Assembly (NCBI RefSeq): GCF_001421325.1
Contig: NZ_LMJY01000016.1
Location: forward strand, 124,307-188,306
Direction of reading: 5' to 3'
DNA from: Novosphingobium sp. Leaf2
GTDB lineage: Bacteria > Pseudomonadota > Alphaproteobacteria > Sphingomonadales > Sphingomonadaceae
Length of the DNA: 64,000 nucleotides
In this document: positions 8,047 to 16,423 of the stretch, in pieces
Position numbering within the stretch: the stretch's first letter is position 1
Layout of the letters: each line of letters begins with the position of its first letter
Program-made: the position numbers and the translations under genes
The notes under the pieces: model-generated
What the model saw: the letters and a program-made list of their open reading frames with translations, nothing else
What the model was told of the DNA's origin: nothing
Database searches by the model: none

Positions 8047-8080
8047 CGGCCCGTTGCGGTAGCGCGACGGGCCGCTTTTG
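8047..8080 (+). terminator. Rho-independent terminator of argG
   Basis: CGGCCCGT (8047-8054), a 12-nt loop, ACGGGCCG (8067-8074), then CTTTTGGTT. Confidence 0.8.
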
Positions 8081-8148
8081 GTTCTATGGCTTTAGCATGT
8101 GACCACGGGTACGAGTCCGCCATCGTCAACGACGTAGCGGGGTATACC

Positions 8149-8628
8149 TTGAGCATTCGACCGATCAGCCTGATGGCAGCGTTTGCTGCCGTCGCAATCC
8201 TGCCAGTTGCAGGACCCGCCCAGGCTGACGCCCCGATTGCTCCTGTCGTAGCGGTCAACGCTATCGCTTCCGCAGAAGTTCCCCAGTTTATCGAGAAGAC
8301 TGTGTCACAGCCGATTGCTACGCCTTCGGGGCGTGCGATCGCTGGGGGCATCGCAACGTTTTACGGTCGCCAGTTCACCGGTGCAAGGACTGCCAGCGGC
8401 CAACGTTACGCACCTGATGCGCTGACTGCCGCACATCGCACCCTGCCCTTCGGCACACGCCTGCAAGTGACGAACCCGCGCAATGGGAATTCGGTTATCG
8501 TTACGATCAACGATCGCGGCCCATTCCACGCCAACCGCGTGCTGGACTTGTCCGACGCCGCTGCCGACCAGATCGGCATCCGCAACGCTGGCAGCGGCAA
8601 GGTCGAACTGGCCGTTCTCGACAACTGA
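8149..8628 (+). CDS. RlpA-like secreted septal protein (double-psi beta-barrel)
   Basis: 159 residues from a TTG at 8149. This start is chosen because it gives a clean signal peptide (basic n-region, MAAFAAVAILPVAG, cut at AQA-D) and follows a G-rich possible Shine-Dalgarno; the ATG at 8173 is the alternative. The mature part is one RlpA double-psi beta-barrel: the IATFYGRQFTGARTASGQRY opening, TAAHRTLPFGTRLQVTNP, and the catalytic-type ITINDRGPF loop with the conserved Asp, then RVLDLSDAAA. RlpA proteins cleave naked glycan strands or sit at the septum. There is no SPOR domain and no lipobox, unlike E. coli RlpA. A second RlpA-like gene is at 13901-14473. Confidence 0.82.
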   Translation: MSIRPISLMAAFAAVAILPVAGPAQADAPIAPVVAVNAIASAEVPQFIEKTVSQPIATPSGRAIAGGIATFYGRQFTGARTASGQRYAPDALTAAHRTLPFGTRLQVTNPRNGNSVIVTINDRGPFHANRVLDLSDAAADQIGIRNAGSGKVELAVLDN

Positions 8629-8854
8629 CCGGGTTTCCACGCTGCTGGTGATGTCTGAAAAGATGTCGGCCGACGCAGCGATGGGAGGGGGTGGGGGAAG
8701 CGCTGCGCCGACCTTCACTAGAGATAACAGCGAGCCGGCAAAAGCGTTCCAGCACCACCGTTAGTTTGGTCGATTTGCTCTCTGCGATCGACGAATTGCA
8801 TGGTGATCGCGTGCGGGCCTTGCAGCCAGTCGTTCCCCAGCACCCTCGCCGCGG

Positions 8855-11758
8855 CTACTTCGCCCAGCTACCCAGCAGCGGCTTGAGGTATTGTCCGGTG
8901 AAGCTGCGCGGTTCCTTCACCACTTTCTCGGGCGTCCCCACGGCCACGATCTCGCCACCGCGCACGCCGCCTTCCGGACCCATGTCGATGATCCAGTCCG
9001 CCGTCTTGATGACGTCGAGGTTATGCTCGATCACGATCACCGAATTGCCTTGATCCACCAAACGGTGCAGGACTTCCAGCAGCTTGCGCACATCTTCGAA
9101 GTGCAGACCGGTAGTCGGCTCGTCGAGGATGTATAGCGTCTGACCAGTGGAGCGGCGGGCAAGTTCCTTCGCCAGCTTCACGCGCTGCGCTTCGCCGCCG
9201 GACAGTGTTGTTGCCTGCTGCCCGACCTTGACGTAGCCCAGCCCCACCTCGTTCAGCATGTGCATGCGATCGCGGATAGGCGGCACAGCCTTGAAGAACT
9301 CCTCGGCATCCTCAATCGTCATGTCCAGCACGTCGGCGATAGAGTGGCCCTTGAACTTCACCTCCAGCGTTTCGCGGTTGTAACGCTTGCCGTGACATTC
9401 CTCGCACGTAACGTAGACGTCCGGCAGGAAGTGCATCTCGATCTTGATCAGGCCATCGCCCTGGCACGCCTCGCAGCGACCGCCCTTGACGTTGAAGCTG
9501 AAGCGCCCCGCCTTGTAGCCGCGTGCCTGGCTTTCCGGCAGGCCGGCGAACCAGTCACGGATCTGCGTGAACGCGCCAGTATAGGTGGCCGGGTTCGAGC
9601 GCGGCGTGCGGCCGATCGGCGACTGGTCGATCTCGATGACTTTGTCGCACTTTTCCAGACCCGTGATCTTGTCATGCGCGCCCGCGATCACCCGCGCCCC
9701 GTTTAGCTGACGACTGGCGCCGGCCTGCAACGTGTCGATAGTGAGCGAAGACTTCCCCGAGCCGGACACCCCGGTGACGCAGCAGAACGTACCCAGCGGG
9801 AACTTGGCGGTAACTCCGGTCAGGTTGTTGGCACGCGCGTTCACCACTGTCACGAAGCTGCCGTTGCCCTTGCGCCGCTTGGCGGGCACCTCGATCCGCC
9901 GCGTCCCGTTGAGGTACGCAGCGGTCAAGCTGTCCTTGCTCTTGAGCACCTGCTTCAAGGTGCCCTCCGCGACGATCTGACCGCCATGTACGCCCGCACC
10001 GGGGCCAAGATCGACGATGTGATCGGCGGTGCGGATCGCATCTTCGTCATGCTCCACCACGATCACGGTGTTGCCCAAATCGCGCAGGCGCTTGAGCGTT
10101 GCGAGCAGCATGTCGTTGTCCCGCTGGTGCAGGCCAATGCTGGGCTCGTCCAGCACGTACAGCACGCCCGACAGGCCCGAGCCGATCTGGCTGGCCAGCC
10201 GGATCCGCTGGCTTTCGCCGCCAGACAGGGTGCCGCTGGTGCGGTCAAGGTTCAGGTAATCGAGCCCCACGTTGTTGAGGAAGCCCAGCCGCTCGTTGAT
10301 TTCCTTCAGGATCGCCTTGGCGATCTGCTGCTGCTGCGCCGTCAGCTTCGCTTCCAGTTCGCCGAACCACGCGTAGCCGTCCGACACCGATAAGCGTGCC
10401 GCATCGGCAATGTCGGATCCGGCGATCTTGACCGACAAGGCCTCAGGCTTGAGGCGCTTGCCGTGGCACGTCTCGCACGGCTGCGGGTTCTGAAACTTGG
10501 CCAGTTCTTCGCGCATCCAGGCGCTGTCGGTCTGGAGCAGGCGACGGTTAAGATTGCCGATCACCCCCTCGAACGCCTTGTTTACCGTGTATTCCTTGCG
10601 CCCGTCTTTGAAGGTGAGCGGCACCGCTTTGCCGCCGGTGCCATACAGGATCACCAGTTTCACCTCGCCCGGCAGCGCTTCCCACGGCGTCGTCAGGTCA
10701 AAGCCGTAGTGCTTGGCAAGGCTGGAAAGCACCTGCATGTAATAGGGACTTGGGGGGTTAGACTTGGCCCAAGGCACAATGGCGCCCTGCTTGAGCGTCA
10801 GATGCTCGTTCGGGACCACCAGTTGCGGATCGAACAGCAGCTTTTCGCCAAGCCCATCGCACGCCGGGCATGCGCCTTGCGGGGCGTTGAACGAGAACAG
10901 GCGCGGCTCGATCTCCTCGATCGTAAAACCGCTGACGGGGCAGGCGAACTTTTCCGAAAAGACGATGCGGTTGGCGGCCAGCCCCGCGCCTTTCAGGTTC
11001 TTGCCCTGGCCCTCATCTTCCCGCCCCGGCACCACGCCGTCGGCGAGATCGACATAGGCCAGCCCCTCGGCCAGCTTGAGCGCCTGTTCGAAACTATCAG
11101 CCAAGCGAGTCTGGATGCCATCCTTCACCGCGATGCGATCCACCACGACCTCGATGTCGTGCTTGAACTTCTTGTCGAGCGCGGGGGCATCTTCGATCGG
11201 GTAGAATTCGCCGTCGATCCGCACGCGGGTATAGCCCGCCTTCTGCCACTCGGCCAGTTCCTTGCGGTACTCACCCTTGCGGCCGCGCACGACGGGGGCC
11301 AGCAGATACAGCCGCGTGCCTTCGGGTAGCGCCATCACCCGGTCCACCATGTTGGAAACCGTCTGCGCTTCGATCGGCAGCCCGGTGGCAGGCGAATAGG
11401 GCACGCCCACGCGCGCCCAGAGCAAGCGCATGTAGTCCCAGATCTCGGTAACCGTGGCGACGGTGGAGCGCGGGTTGCGGCTGGTGGTCTTCTGTTCGAT
11501 CGAGATGGCGGGAGACAGGCCGTCAATATGCTCAACGTCGGGCTTCTGCATCATTTCCAGGAACTGGCGCGCATAAGCGGAAAGGCTTTCCACGTAGCGG
11601 CGCTGCCCCTCGGCATAGATCGTGTCGAACGCGAGGCTGGACTTGCCTGAACCCGAAAGCCCGGTGATGACAATCAGCTTCTCACGCGGAAGCTGAATGT
11701 CGAACCCCTTGAGGTTATGCTCGCGCGCTCCGCGCACGGTGATGTGAGAGAGACTCAT
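8855..11758 (-). CDS. uvrA: Excinuclease ABC subunit UvrA
   Basis: 967 residues. ABC-type ATPase that finds bulky DNA lesions and loads UvrB in nucleotide excision repair. Two ATPase modules are visible: Walker [10 protein letters not shown] at residues 33-41 and GVSGSGKSS in the second half, with two LSGGE signatures ([13 protein letters not shown] and [13 protein letters not shown]). Zinc-finger pairs are CPVSG...CPAC in the first half and CEAC...CEEC in the second. The length matches the family. The ATG at 11756-11758 ([18 protein letters not shown]) is chosen; upstream in-frame codons are not family-like. It is monocistronic as far as can be seen. Confidence 0.98.
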   Translation of the reverse strand: MSLSHITVRGAREHNLKGFDIQLPREKLIVITGLSGSGKSSLAFDTIYAEGQRRYVESLSAYARQFLEMMQKPDVEHIDGLSPAISIEQKTTSRNPRSTVATVTEIWDYMRLLWARVGVPYSPATGLPIEAQTVSNMVDRVMALPEGTRLYLLAPVVRGRKGEYRKELAEWQKAGYTRVRIDGEFYPIEDAPALDKKFKHDIEVVVDRIAVKDGIQTRLADSFEQALKLAEGLAYVDLADGVVPGREDEGQGKNLKGAGLAANRIVFSEKFACPVSGFTIEEIEPRLFSFNAPQGACPACDGLGEKLLFDPQLVVPNEHLTLKQGAIVPWAKSNPPSPYYMQVLSSLAKHYGFDLTTPWEALPGEVKLVILYGTGGKAVPLTFKDGRKEYTVNKAFEGVIGNLNRRLLQTDSAWMREELAKFQNPQPCETCHGKRLKPEALSVKIAGSDIADAARLSVSDGYAWFGELEAKLTAQQQQIAKAILKEINERLGFLNNVGLDYLNLDRTSGTLSGGESQRIRLASQIGSGLSGVLYVLDEPSIGLHQRDNDMLLATLKRLRDLGNTVIVVEHDEDAIRTADHIVDLGPGAGVHGGQIVAEGTLKQVLKSKDSLTAAYLNGTRRIEVPAKRRKGNGSFVTVVNARANNLTGVTAKFPLGTFCCVTGVSGSGKSSLTIDTLQAGASRQLNGARVIAGAHDKITGLEKCDKVIEIDQSPIGRTPRSNPATYTGAFTQIRDWFAGLPESQARGYKAGRFSFNVKGGRCEACQGDGLIKIEMHFLPDVYVTCEECHGKRYNRETLEVKFKGHSIADVLDMTIEDAEEFFKAVPPIRDRMHMLNEVGLGYVKVGQQATTLSGGEAQRVKLAKELARRSTGQTLYILDEPTTGLHFEDVRKLLEVLHRLVDQGNSVIVIEHNLDVIKTADWIIDMGPEGGVRGGEIVAVGTPEKVVKEPRSFTGQYLKPLLGSWAK

Positions 11759-11884
11759 GGGGGCGGTGTGTTCCAGATTTGTTCTTGATGCGCAATCGAC
11801 AATGCGCCACGGTTCGCCGCAAAAGGTAGGTATCGGCTGCATAGGCGCAAGGCGGTGTTGCCGCAATTGCCCAGCTGGGGGCTT

Positions 11885-12481
11885 TCAGTGGTCGCGCGCC
11901 GCCGGAAACACCAGCCGCACCGCAACATCCGCCGCCAGTCCGATGACGGCGCCAACCAATACGTCGCTGAGGTAATGCTTGCCACGCGGGATCTGGATGG
12001 CGCCCGCCGCAGCGGCAATGCTGTATGCCGTCATCGCATGTTGTGGGTATTCGCAGGCCACCGCCCCGGCGACAGCCATTGCGCCGGCGGTATGGCCAGA
12101 GGGAAAGCTGTTCTCGCGCGTCTCGGAGCTATCCCCTTCGCGCGCGTGATAATCCCCGCCATCGAGCATCACGAAGGGGCGCGTACGATCGATGCGGTGC
12201 TTGATGGAGGACTTTCCCAGCGTCGCGAGCGTGTGGCTTGCCAGCATGCGCACCCCAGTGCGGACCAGACGACGATCGCCGCGCAGCAGCCCGATCGCGC
12301 ACGCAAGCGCCGACCAGGCGCGCAGAGGGGGCTGATCGGCCAAGTCGCTCGCTACGCCCATTGCCCGCACCACGCGGGTCTTGCGCTGCGTGCCCGTTGC
12401 CCGCGCCACAGTCATGTCGGTACGTTCCACCGCTTCAGTCGCGTTGCTTTTCCGCTGCGGGGCGCCTCGGCATTCGGTCAT
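11885..12481 (-). CDS. PAP2-superfamily membrane phosphatase
   Basis: 198 residues. All three PAP2 (type 2 phosphatidic acid phosphatase) motifs are visible in order: KHRIDRTRP (K-x6-RP), FPSGH and PRGKHYLSD (R-x5-H-x3-D type). Several hydrophobic helices run through the C-terminal half (GAMAVAGAVA, VLVGAVIGLAADVAVRLV). Substrates are likely lipid phosphates or pyrophosphates such as undecaprenyl pyrophosphate or phosphatidic acid; specificity cannot be read. The ATG at 12479-12481 shares its A with the stop of the upstream 12481-12789 gene, so the pair is translationally coupled. Confidence 0.87.
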   Translation of the reverse strand: MTECRGAPQRKSNATEAVERTDMTVARATGTQRKTRVVRAMGVASDLADQPPLRAWSALACAIGLLRGDRRLVRTGVRMLASHTLATLGKSSIKHRIDRTRPFVMLDGGDYHAREGDSSETRENSFPSGHTAGAMAVAGAVACEYPQHAMTAYSIAAAAGAIQIPRGKHYLSDVLVGAVIGLAADVAVRLVFPAARDH

Positions 12482-12789
12482 CAACTTTGATCCACTTGCC
12501 CGGCAAAATCAGCAAAGGTGGCGCGCACTGCCCTGGCCTTCGCATCGTCCGCCATATCTACCGACACGGCGATACGACCGTAAAGCGCAGCATCGCCACG
12601 ACTTTCCGGAGTCGGTTCTCCGGCCTGGGTATCCCCGCCTGCCGCATGATCGCCGGCAGTATTGCTAGCGCCTTCGGCAGCCACGAAGATATCGGTACGC
12701 TCAATACCGTGCTCCTGCACCAGATGTTCGATCGCCATGTCTGCGTCGCGGCGCGTTGCGAAAGTAGCCTGCAATGTCATCGTGCCCAT
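12481..12789 (-). CDS. Conserved small cytoplasmic protein of unknown function
   Basis: 102 residues with no signal peptide or membrane segment. Composition is Ala/Asp/Glu-rich. An N-terminal beta-alpha unit (TLQATFATRRDADMAIEHLV) resembles the ferredoxin-like start of general-stress YflT-type domains, then comes a flexible Gly/Ser/Thr-rich middle and a second beta-alpha unit (YGRIAVSVDMADDAKARAVR). AGGAG lies 8 bp before the ATG at 12789, which supports this start. It is coupled to the PAP2 gene by a TGATG overlap. A stress-related role would be inference; I do not recognise a named family with certainty. Confidence 0.7.
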   Translation of the reverse strand: MGTMTLQATFATRRDADMAIEHLVQEHGIERTDIFVAAEGASNTAGDHAAGGDTQAGEPTPESRGDAALYGRIAVSVDMADDAKARAVRATFADFAGQVDQS

Positions 12790-12964
12790 CGTACATTCTC
12801 CTAAGACGAAGCGGGAAACGCACGAACGCCCGCATTGATCTGCGCAACCCTGATCTACGTCAGTGTTCCGGAATATACTTTTGCGTGAGCCACCGCTGGA
12901 AACCCCTTTTGCGAGCGGACGTTATCGTGGCCATCAACAGGGGTCGGATACGGAGAATACCGTC

Positions 12965-13363
12965 ATGCGCACTACTGCCCTCTTTGCAATTTCGCTGGCC
13001 GGTCTCGTCGCGACGAGCCCGGCTGTTTCTTTTGCCCAGTCTGACGAGGTTGCAGCGCCAAGCGCGCCGGAACCTGGCGACCCGGTAGCAAAGCGCGAGA
13101 TCCTGAACGCCCGTCAGGCTGAAAGGGCGCAGCGCCAGCTTGCTCAAGATGCCCGCAACCAGGCCGCTTACGATGCCACGGTGGCCACAGACCACGCCGA
13201 AGTGCATCAGCAACGGGCAGCCTATCATCAGTCCCTGCGCGAATACCAGCGCGCACAGAGCGACTATCGCGCCGCCCGGGCGGCGTGGGAACAAGCCAAT
13301 CCCTATTGCCGCAAAGGCGATCCCGTTCGCTGCCCGCCGGACCCTGAAACGTCCGGTGGATGA
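12965..13363 (+). CDS. Small secreted Ala/Gln/Arg-rich protein with CxxGDxxxC motif
   Basis: 132 residues. Signal peptide MRTTALFAISLAGLVATS cut near SFA-Q. The mature protein is mostly helical, rich in Ala, Gln, Arg and Tyr with heptad-like spacing (NARQAERAQRQLAQDARNQA), and ends with CRKGDPVRC. The next gene (13438-13818) has the same layout and the same terminal motif pattern, so the two look like diverged tandem copies. The paired cysteines would form a disulphide in the periplasm. Function unknown. In-frame codons before 12965 lack coding character. Confidence 0.75.
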   Translation: MRTTALFAISLAGLVATSPAVSFAQSDEVAAPSAPEPGDPVAKREILNARQAERAQRQLAQDARNQAAYDATVATDHAEVHQQRAAYHQSLREYQRAQSDYRAARAAWEQANPYCRKGDPVRCPPDPETSGG

Positions 13364-13437
13364 TCCGCTTGTCGCAAGCCGTTTGAACCCATTGCCCGAT
13401 CAGGCATACTGCGCTGATCGGAGCGAGGGGTATTTGC

Positions 13438-13818
13438 ATGGGTAGATGGCGTGGTGCATGGATGACGCCGATGGTGCTTTGTACCACCTTCAGCGCGGTT
13501 CTAGCGCATGCCGACGATCCGCTGGCGAGCGGGATGAACGCCGACGCGCTTGCGCGGGATCGCGCTGCCATTCGCCAGTTAAACCAGGATCAACTCGCGT
13601 CCGTGCAACGCCGCGACGCCGGATATGCGCAAGGGTGGCACGATTACGCCGACACGCGGCGGCAGGACGATAACGCCTATCCGGCGGACCAGCTTAGCTA
13701 TCGCGCCGCGCAAAACGATTACGCGCGGCAGCGTAAGCAATACGAGCAGGCGATACGCGATTGGCGCGCGGATGTCGCCGCCTGCCAGTCCGGCGATTAC
13801 GGCCACTGCGATCGATAA
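13438..13818 (+). CDS. Small secreted Arg/Gln/Tyr-rich protein with CxxGDxxxC motif
   Basis: 126 residues with a signal sequence (WMTPMVLCTTFSAVLAHA-D). The mature part is helical and charged with many Tyr (YAQGWHDYADTRRQDDNAY, YRAAQNDYARQRKQYEQAIR) and closes with CQSGDYGHCDR. Layout and terminal CxxGDxxxC match the preceding gene at 12965-13363. GAGGGG upstream of the ATG can serve as ribosome binding site. Probably periplasmic; function unknown. Confidence 0.74.
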   Translation: MGRWRGAWMTPMVLCTTFSAVLAHADDPLASGMNADALARDRAAIRQLNQDQLASVQRRDAGYAQGWHDYADTRRQDDNAYPADQLSYRAAQNDYARQRKQYEQAIRDWRADVAACQSGDYGHCDR

Positions 13819-13900
13819 GGACCCATGCAGCCAAGACGCTTGTGGATAGGCCGATCCCGACGTTTGGCATGCGGCGTCAGGCAGCGTTACCGTGGTGGGA

Positions 13901-14473
13901 ATGGCACGTTTGATCCGCAAGGCATCCCTCCTCACTTTGTGCGCGGTGCTGGCCGCGTGCGGCGGAGGTGGCCGCTATCGACCGGTCAGCGACGTGCCGG
14001 TGCGTATCGGCGCGCCGTACAAAGTGCGGGGGACGACATATACGCCCGCCGCGCAGCCAGGCTACGACATGCTGGGCTATGCCACGTGGTACGGCACCGA
14101 GAGCGGCACGCGCGTGGCCAACGGCGAACGGTTCCGCCCTGGCTGGATAACCGGCGCGCATACCACCCTGCCTCTCCCTGCTTACGTGGAGGTTACCGCG
14201 CTGGATACCGGGCGGCGCATCGTGGTGCGCATCAACGATCGCGGGCCGTACGGCGATCCAGCGTTGATCCTGGACTTGTCAAAAGGCGCGGCGCAGTTGC
14301 TGGGTGTGGCAGCGCGGGGCAAAGCGCCGGTGCGGGTGCGGGTAATCGACGCGATAGAAAAAGACCGTGCGGCGCTGCGCAAGGGCAAGCCGGCGCGCCA
14401 GTTGCCGCCTGTTTCGCCCGCCACCCTCTCCAGTCTGCGAGCGCAGTTTGTGCGCGGTGTGGATCCGCGCTGA
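13901..14473 (+). CDS. rlpA: RlpA-family lipoprotein (septal lytic transglycosylase-like)
   Basis: 190 residues. Lipoprotein signal with RLIRK n-region and lipobox LAAC followed by Gly residues. The PYKVRGTTYTP segment precedes the double-psi beta-barrel: GYATWYG, GERFRPGWITGAHTTLPLP, the catalytic RINDRGPYGDP with conserved Asp, and ILDLSKGAAQLLGV. This is the standard alphaproteobacterial RlpA arrangement, but there is no C-terminal SPOR domain; it ends in a basic Arg/Pro-rich tail. Expected to sit in the outer membrane and act on denuded glycan at division sites. GTG codons at 13892 and 13895 are alternative starts. Confidence 0.88.
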   Translation: MARLIRKASLLTLCAVLAACGGGGRYRPVSDVPVRIGAPYKVRGTTYTPAAQPGYDMLGYATWYGTESGTRVANGERFRPGWITGAHTTLPLPAYVEVTALDTGRRIVVRINDRGPYGDPALILDLSKGAAQLLGVAARGKAPVRVRVIDAIEKDRAALRKGKPARQLPPVSPATLSSLRAQFVRGVDPR

Positions 14474-14521
14474 GGAACCTGCCTGCCGGTCGACGCGTTC
14501 GATCGGCAAGGAGAGACAGCC

Positions 14522-14680
14522 ATGAATATCGGAGCCGAAATTCCGTTTCGCCGCAGCCGGTTTGCCCGCGCCACCGGTTCGCTGATTTTCGATCGTCAAC
14601 GCAGCGAATATTTGCGGGGCGCCAACGCTGATCGAGACGCGATGCGCGTGTGGTCGCACGGGCGGTTTGTTCCGGCCTGA
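14522..14680 (+). CDS. 52-residue hypothetical protein with strong ribosome binding site
   Basis: An ATG at 14522 is preceded by AAGGAGAGACAGCC, a near-perfect Shine-Dalgarno at good spacing. It opens a 52-codon frame ending in TGA at 14678-14680. The product is basic and Arg-rich (IPFRRSRFARATGS, FDRQRSEYLRG) and ends HGRFVPA, with no signal or membrane segment. It follows rlpA by 48 bp on the same strand and may be cotranscribed. Too short to assign to a family. The ribosome binding site is the main support. Confidence 0.55.
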   Translation: MNIGAEIPFRRSRFARATGSLIFDRQRSEYLRGANADRDAMRVWSHGRFVPA

Positions 14681-14722
14681 GCGTTACCCCAGTAACGTTA
14701 TCCCACTCACGTTATCCCAATG
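14681..14722. repeat. Three tandem 14-bp direct repeats
   Basis: Three back-to-back units of exactly 14 bp: GCGTTACCCCAGTA (14681-14694), ACGTTATCCCACTC (14695-14708), ACGTTATCCCAATG (14709-14722). They start right after the stop of the 52-residue gene, and the last one contains the TAA stop and final codons of btuD on the opposite strand. Confidence 0.75.
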
Positions 14723-15458
14723 ATAGAGCCCGCGCACCCGGCTCCCCCAGCCAGCGCGCGGGGCAATGCCAGACTTTGGCGATAATCGCCGGGTCAAGTG
14801 CGTGGGCCGGTTCACCATCAGCGACGATACGACCGCCGGACATGACAAGCACCCGGTCGGCGAAGTTCATAGCCGTCGCCAGATCATGCAGCACCAGCAC
14901 CACCCCGCGCCCGAGCCGGGCCTGCGCGCGGAAACGGCGCATCAACGTCAAGGCATGGGTAAGGTCAAGGTTGGCGAGTGGCTCGTCCGCCAGCAGCCAT
15001 GCCGGGCGGGTCGCCAGCACTCGCGCCATGAGCGCCCTCGCTCGCTCGCCACCTGACAATCCCATGACCCGACGGGAGCGAAAATCATGGAGGTCCATGA
15101 TCCCGATCGCTTCGTCTATCGCGGCGCGCCCATCCGCAGTTGCCGTATCTCCCCACGGCAGACGCCCTAGCCCCACCAGCACCTCCACCGTCATGTCCCA
15201 CGCCACGTGTGGAGACTGCGGGAGATAGCCGATGGACCGCGCCCGTTCACGTGCCGGAATCTGGCGCATCATCCGCCCGCCGATCGCAACTACCCCGGTA
15301 TCGGGCTGCACCAGCCCGGCAAGACATGACAGCAAGGTGGACTTGCCAGCCCCGTTCGGTCCGCAGATCGCGGTGACCTCTCCGGCATGGACGGATACCG
15401 TCAGGTCGACCAGCCGCCGGGCAAGCGCGAGGTCCACAGTGCTCAACGTCGCGGTCAC
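14712..15458 (-). CDS. btuD: Cobalamin ABC transporter ATP-binding protein
   Basis: 248 residues. ATPase of the BtuCDF vitamin B12 importer (FecE/BtuD class). Walker A GPNGAGKST near residue 33, Q-loop GYLPQSPH, signature LSGGERARALMAR, Walker B WLLADEP and the switch His in LVLHDLATAM. It overlaps btuC by 4 bp (ATGA) and is last in a four-gene operon with btuB, btuF and btuC behind a cobalamin riboswitch. That leader makes B12 or a corrinoid the likely substrate rather than ferric siderophore, which the ATPase sequence alone would not decide. Confidence 0.92.
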   Translation of the reverse strand: MTATLSTVDLALARRLVDLTVSVHAGEVTAICGPNGAGKSTLLSCLAGLVQPDTGVVAIGGRMMRQIPARERARSIGYLPQSPHVAWDMTVEVLVGLGRLPWGDTATADGRAAIDEAIGIMDLHDFRSRRVMGLSGGERARALMARVLATRPAWLLADEPLANLDLTHALTLMRRFRAQARLGRGVVLVLHDLATAMNFADRVLVMSGGRIVADGEPAHALDPAIIAKVWHCPARWLGEPGARALSLG

Positions 15459-16423
15459 ATGTGCCCCCCGCGCATACGTAGCAGAAGCGCCAGAAAGAAC
15501 GGCGCGCCCAGCAGGCTCAGCGCAATGCCAAGGCGCAGTTCACCGCCCGCGAGCGGCAACACCCGGCAGCCCATGTCAGCCACCAGAAGCAGCAACGCCC
15601 CCGCCAAGGCGCTGGGCACCAGCAGCATGGACGGTCTGCGGTCAGTGAGCGGCCGGACCAGATGCGGCACCATGAGCCCGACGAAGCCGATAACACCCGC
15701 CACCGCGACACTCGCGCCCACGGTCAGGCCGATGCCGGCGATCATAACCGCCTGCAGCTTGCGCGGCTCAAGGCCCAGCGAACGGGCGGCGGCATCCCCC
15801 AGCGCCAGCGCATCCAGCCCGCGTCCGCCCAGCAAGAGAATGCCCATCCCCGCGAGCGACAACGGCGCGGCGATCTCCACCTCGCGCCACGACCGATCGG
15901 CCAGCGAACCCATCAGCCAGGTCACGATCTCGCTCATCGCGAACGGGGTGGGTGACAGGCTGATCGCCAGGCTGGTGATCGCGCCGGCCAGGCTTGAGAT
16001 CATCAGCCCCGCCATCGTGAACAAGGCAATGCCCCCGTCGCGCCCGGCGATCAGCGCCAGCAGCGCCATCGCGCCTGCCGCGCCCAGCAAGGCGAATACC
16101 GGCAACAGCCAGAGCGAGGCTGCATAGCCGGTCCAGAAACTCAGCACCGCGCCCAATGCAGCGCCGGGCGCGACGCCGAACAGGCCGGCATCGGCCAGCG
16201 GATTGCGCAAGTATCCTTGCATCGCCGCCCCCGCCATGCCCAGCGCCGCGCCGACCACCAAGGCCAGCACCGCCCGCGGCAGCCGCAGTTGCAGCAGGAT
16301 CACCGCCGCATTGCGGGTATCGGGTGCCAGCGGATCGATCCAGACACGGCCAGCCAGCAACGACAGCGGCACCGCCAGCGCCAGCGCAGCGACAAGCAGG
16401 ATCACGAGGCGGCGATGGGTCAT
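15455..16423 (-). CDS. btuC: Cobalamin ABC transporter permease (FecCD/BtuC family)
   Basis: 322 residues of mostly hydrophobic sequence, consistent with the roughly ten transmembrane helices of the FecCD/BtuC family. Family signatures seen: RLPRAVLALVVGAALGMAG, QGYLRNPLADAGLFG, GRGLDALALGDAAARSLGL and GFVGLMVPHLVRPL. The ATG at 16421-16423 (MTHRRLVILL) is chosen because it places the first helix at the N-terminus and gives an ATGA overlap with btuF. The 3' end overlaps btuD by 4 bp. It forms the membrane channel of the BtuCDF importer. Confidence 0.93.
   Translation of the reverse strand: MTHRRLVILLVAALALAVPLSLLAGRVWIDPLAPDTRNAAVILLQLRLPRAVLALVVGAALGMAGAAMQGYLRNPLADAGLFGVAPGAALGAVLSFWTGYAASLWLLPVFALLGAAGAMALLALIAGRDGGIALFTMAGLMISSLAGAITSLAISLSPTPFAMSEIVTWLMGSLADRSWREVEIAAPLSLAGMGILLLGGRGLDALALGDAAARSLGLEPRKLQAVMIAGIGLTVGASVAVAGVIGFVGLMVPHLVRPLTDRRPSMLLVPSALAGALLLLVADMGCRVLPLAGGELRLGIALSLLGAPFFLALLLRMRGGHM

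Noticed and set aside
8685..8699. G-rich run GGGAGGGGGTGGGGG as a possible quadruplex
   Set aside because: Only three separate G-runs are present; it is short and not placed at a clear regulatory position.
12860..12965. Possible EcfG (general stress sigma) promoters in both directions
   Set aside because: On the minus strand GGAAC is followed after 15 bp by GGTT, and on the plus strand GGAAA after 17 bp by CGTT. Neither matches the accepted GGAAC-N16/17-CGTT in both elements.
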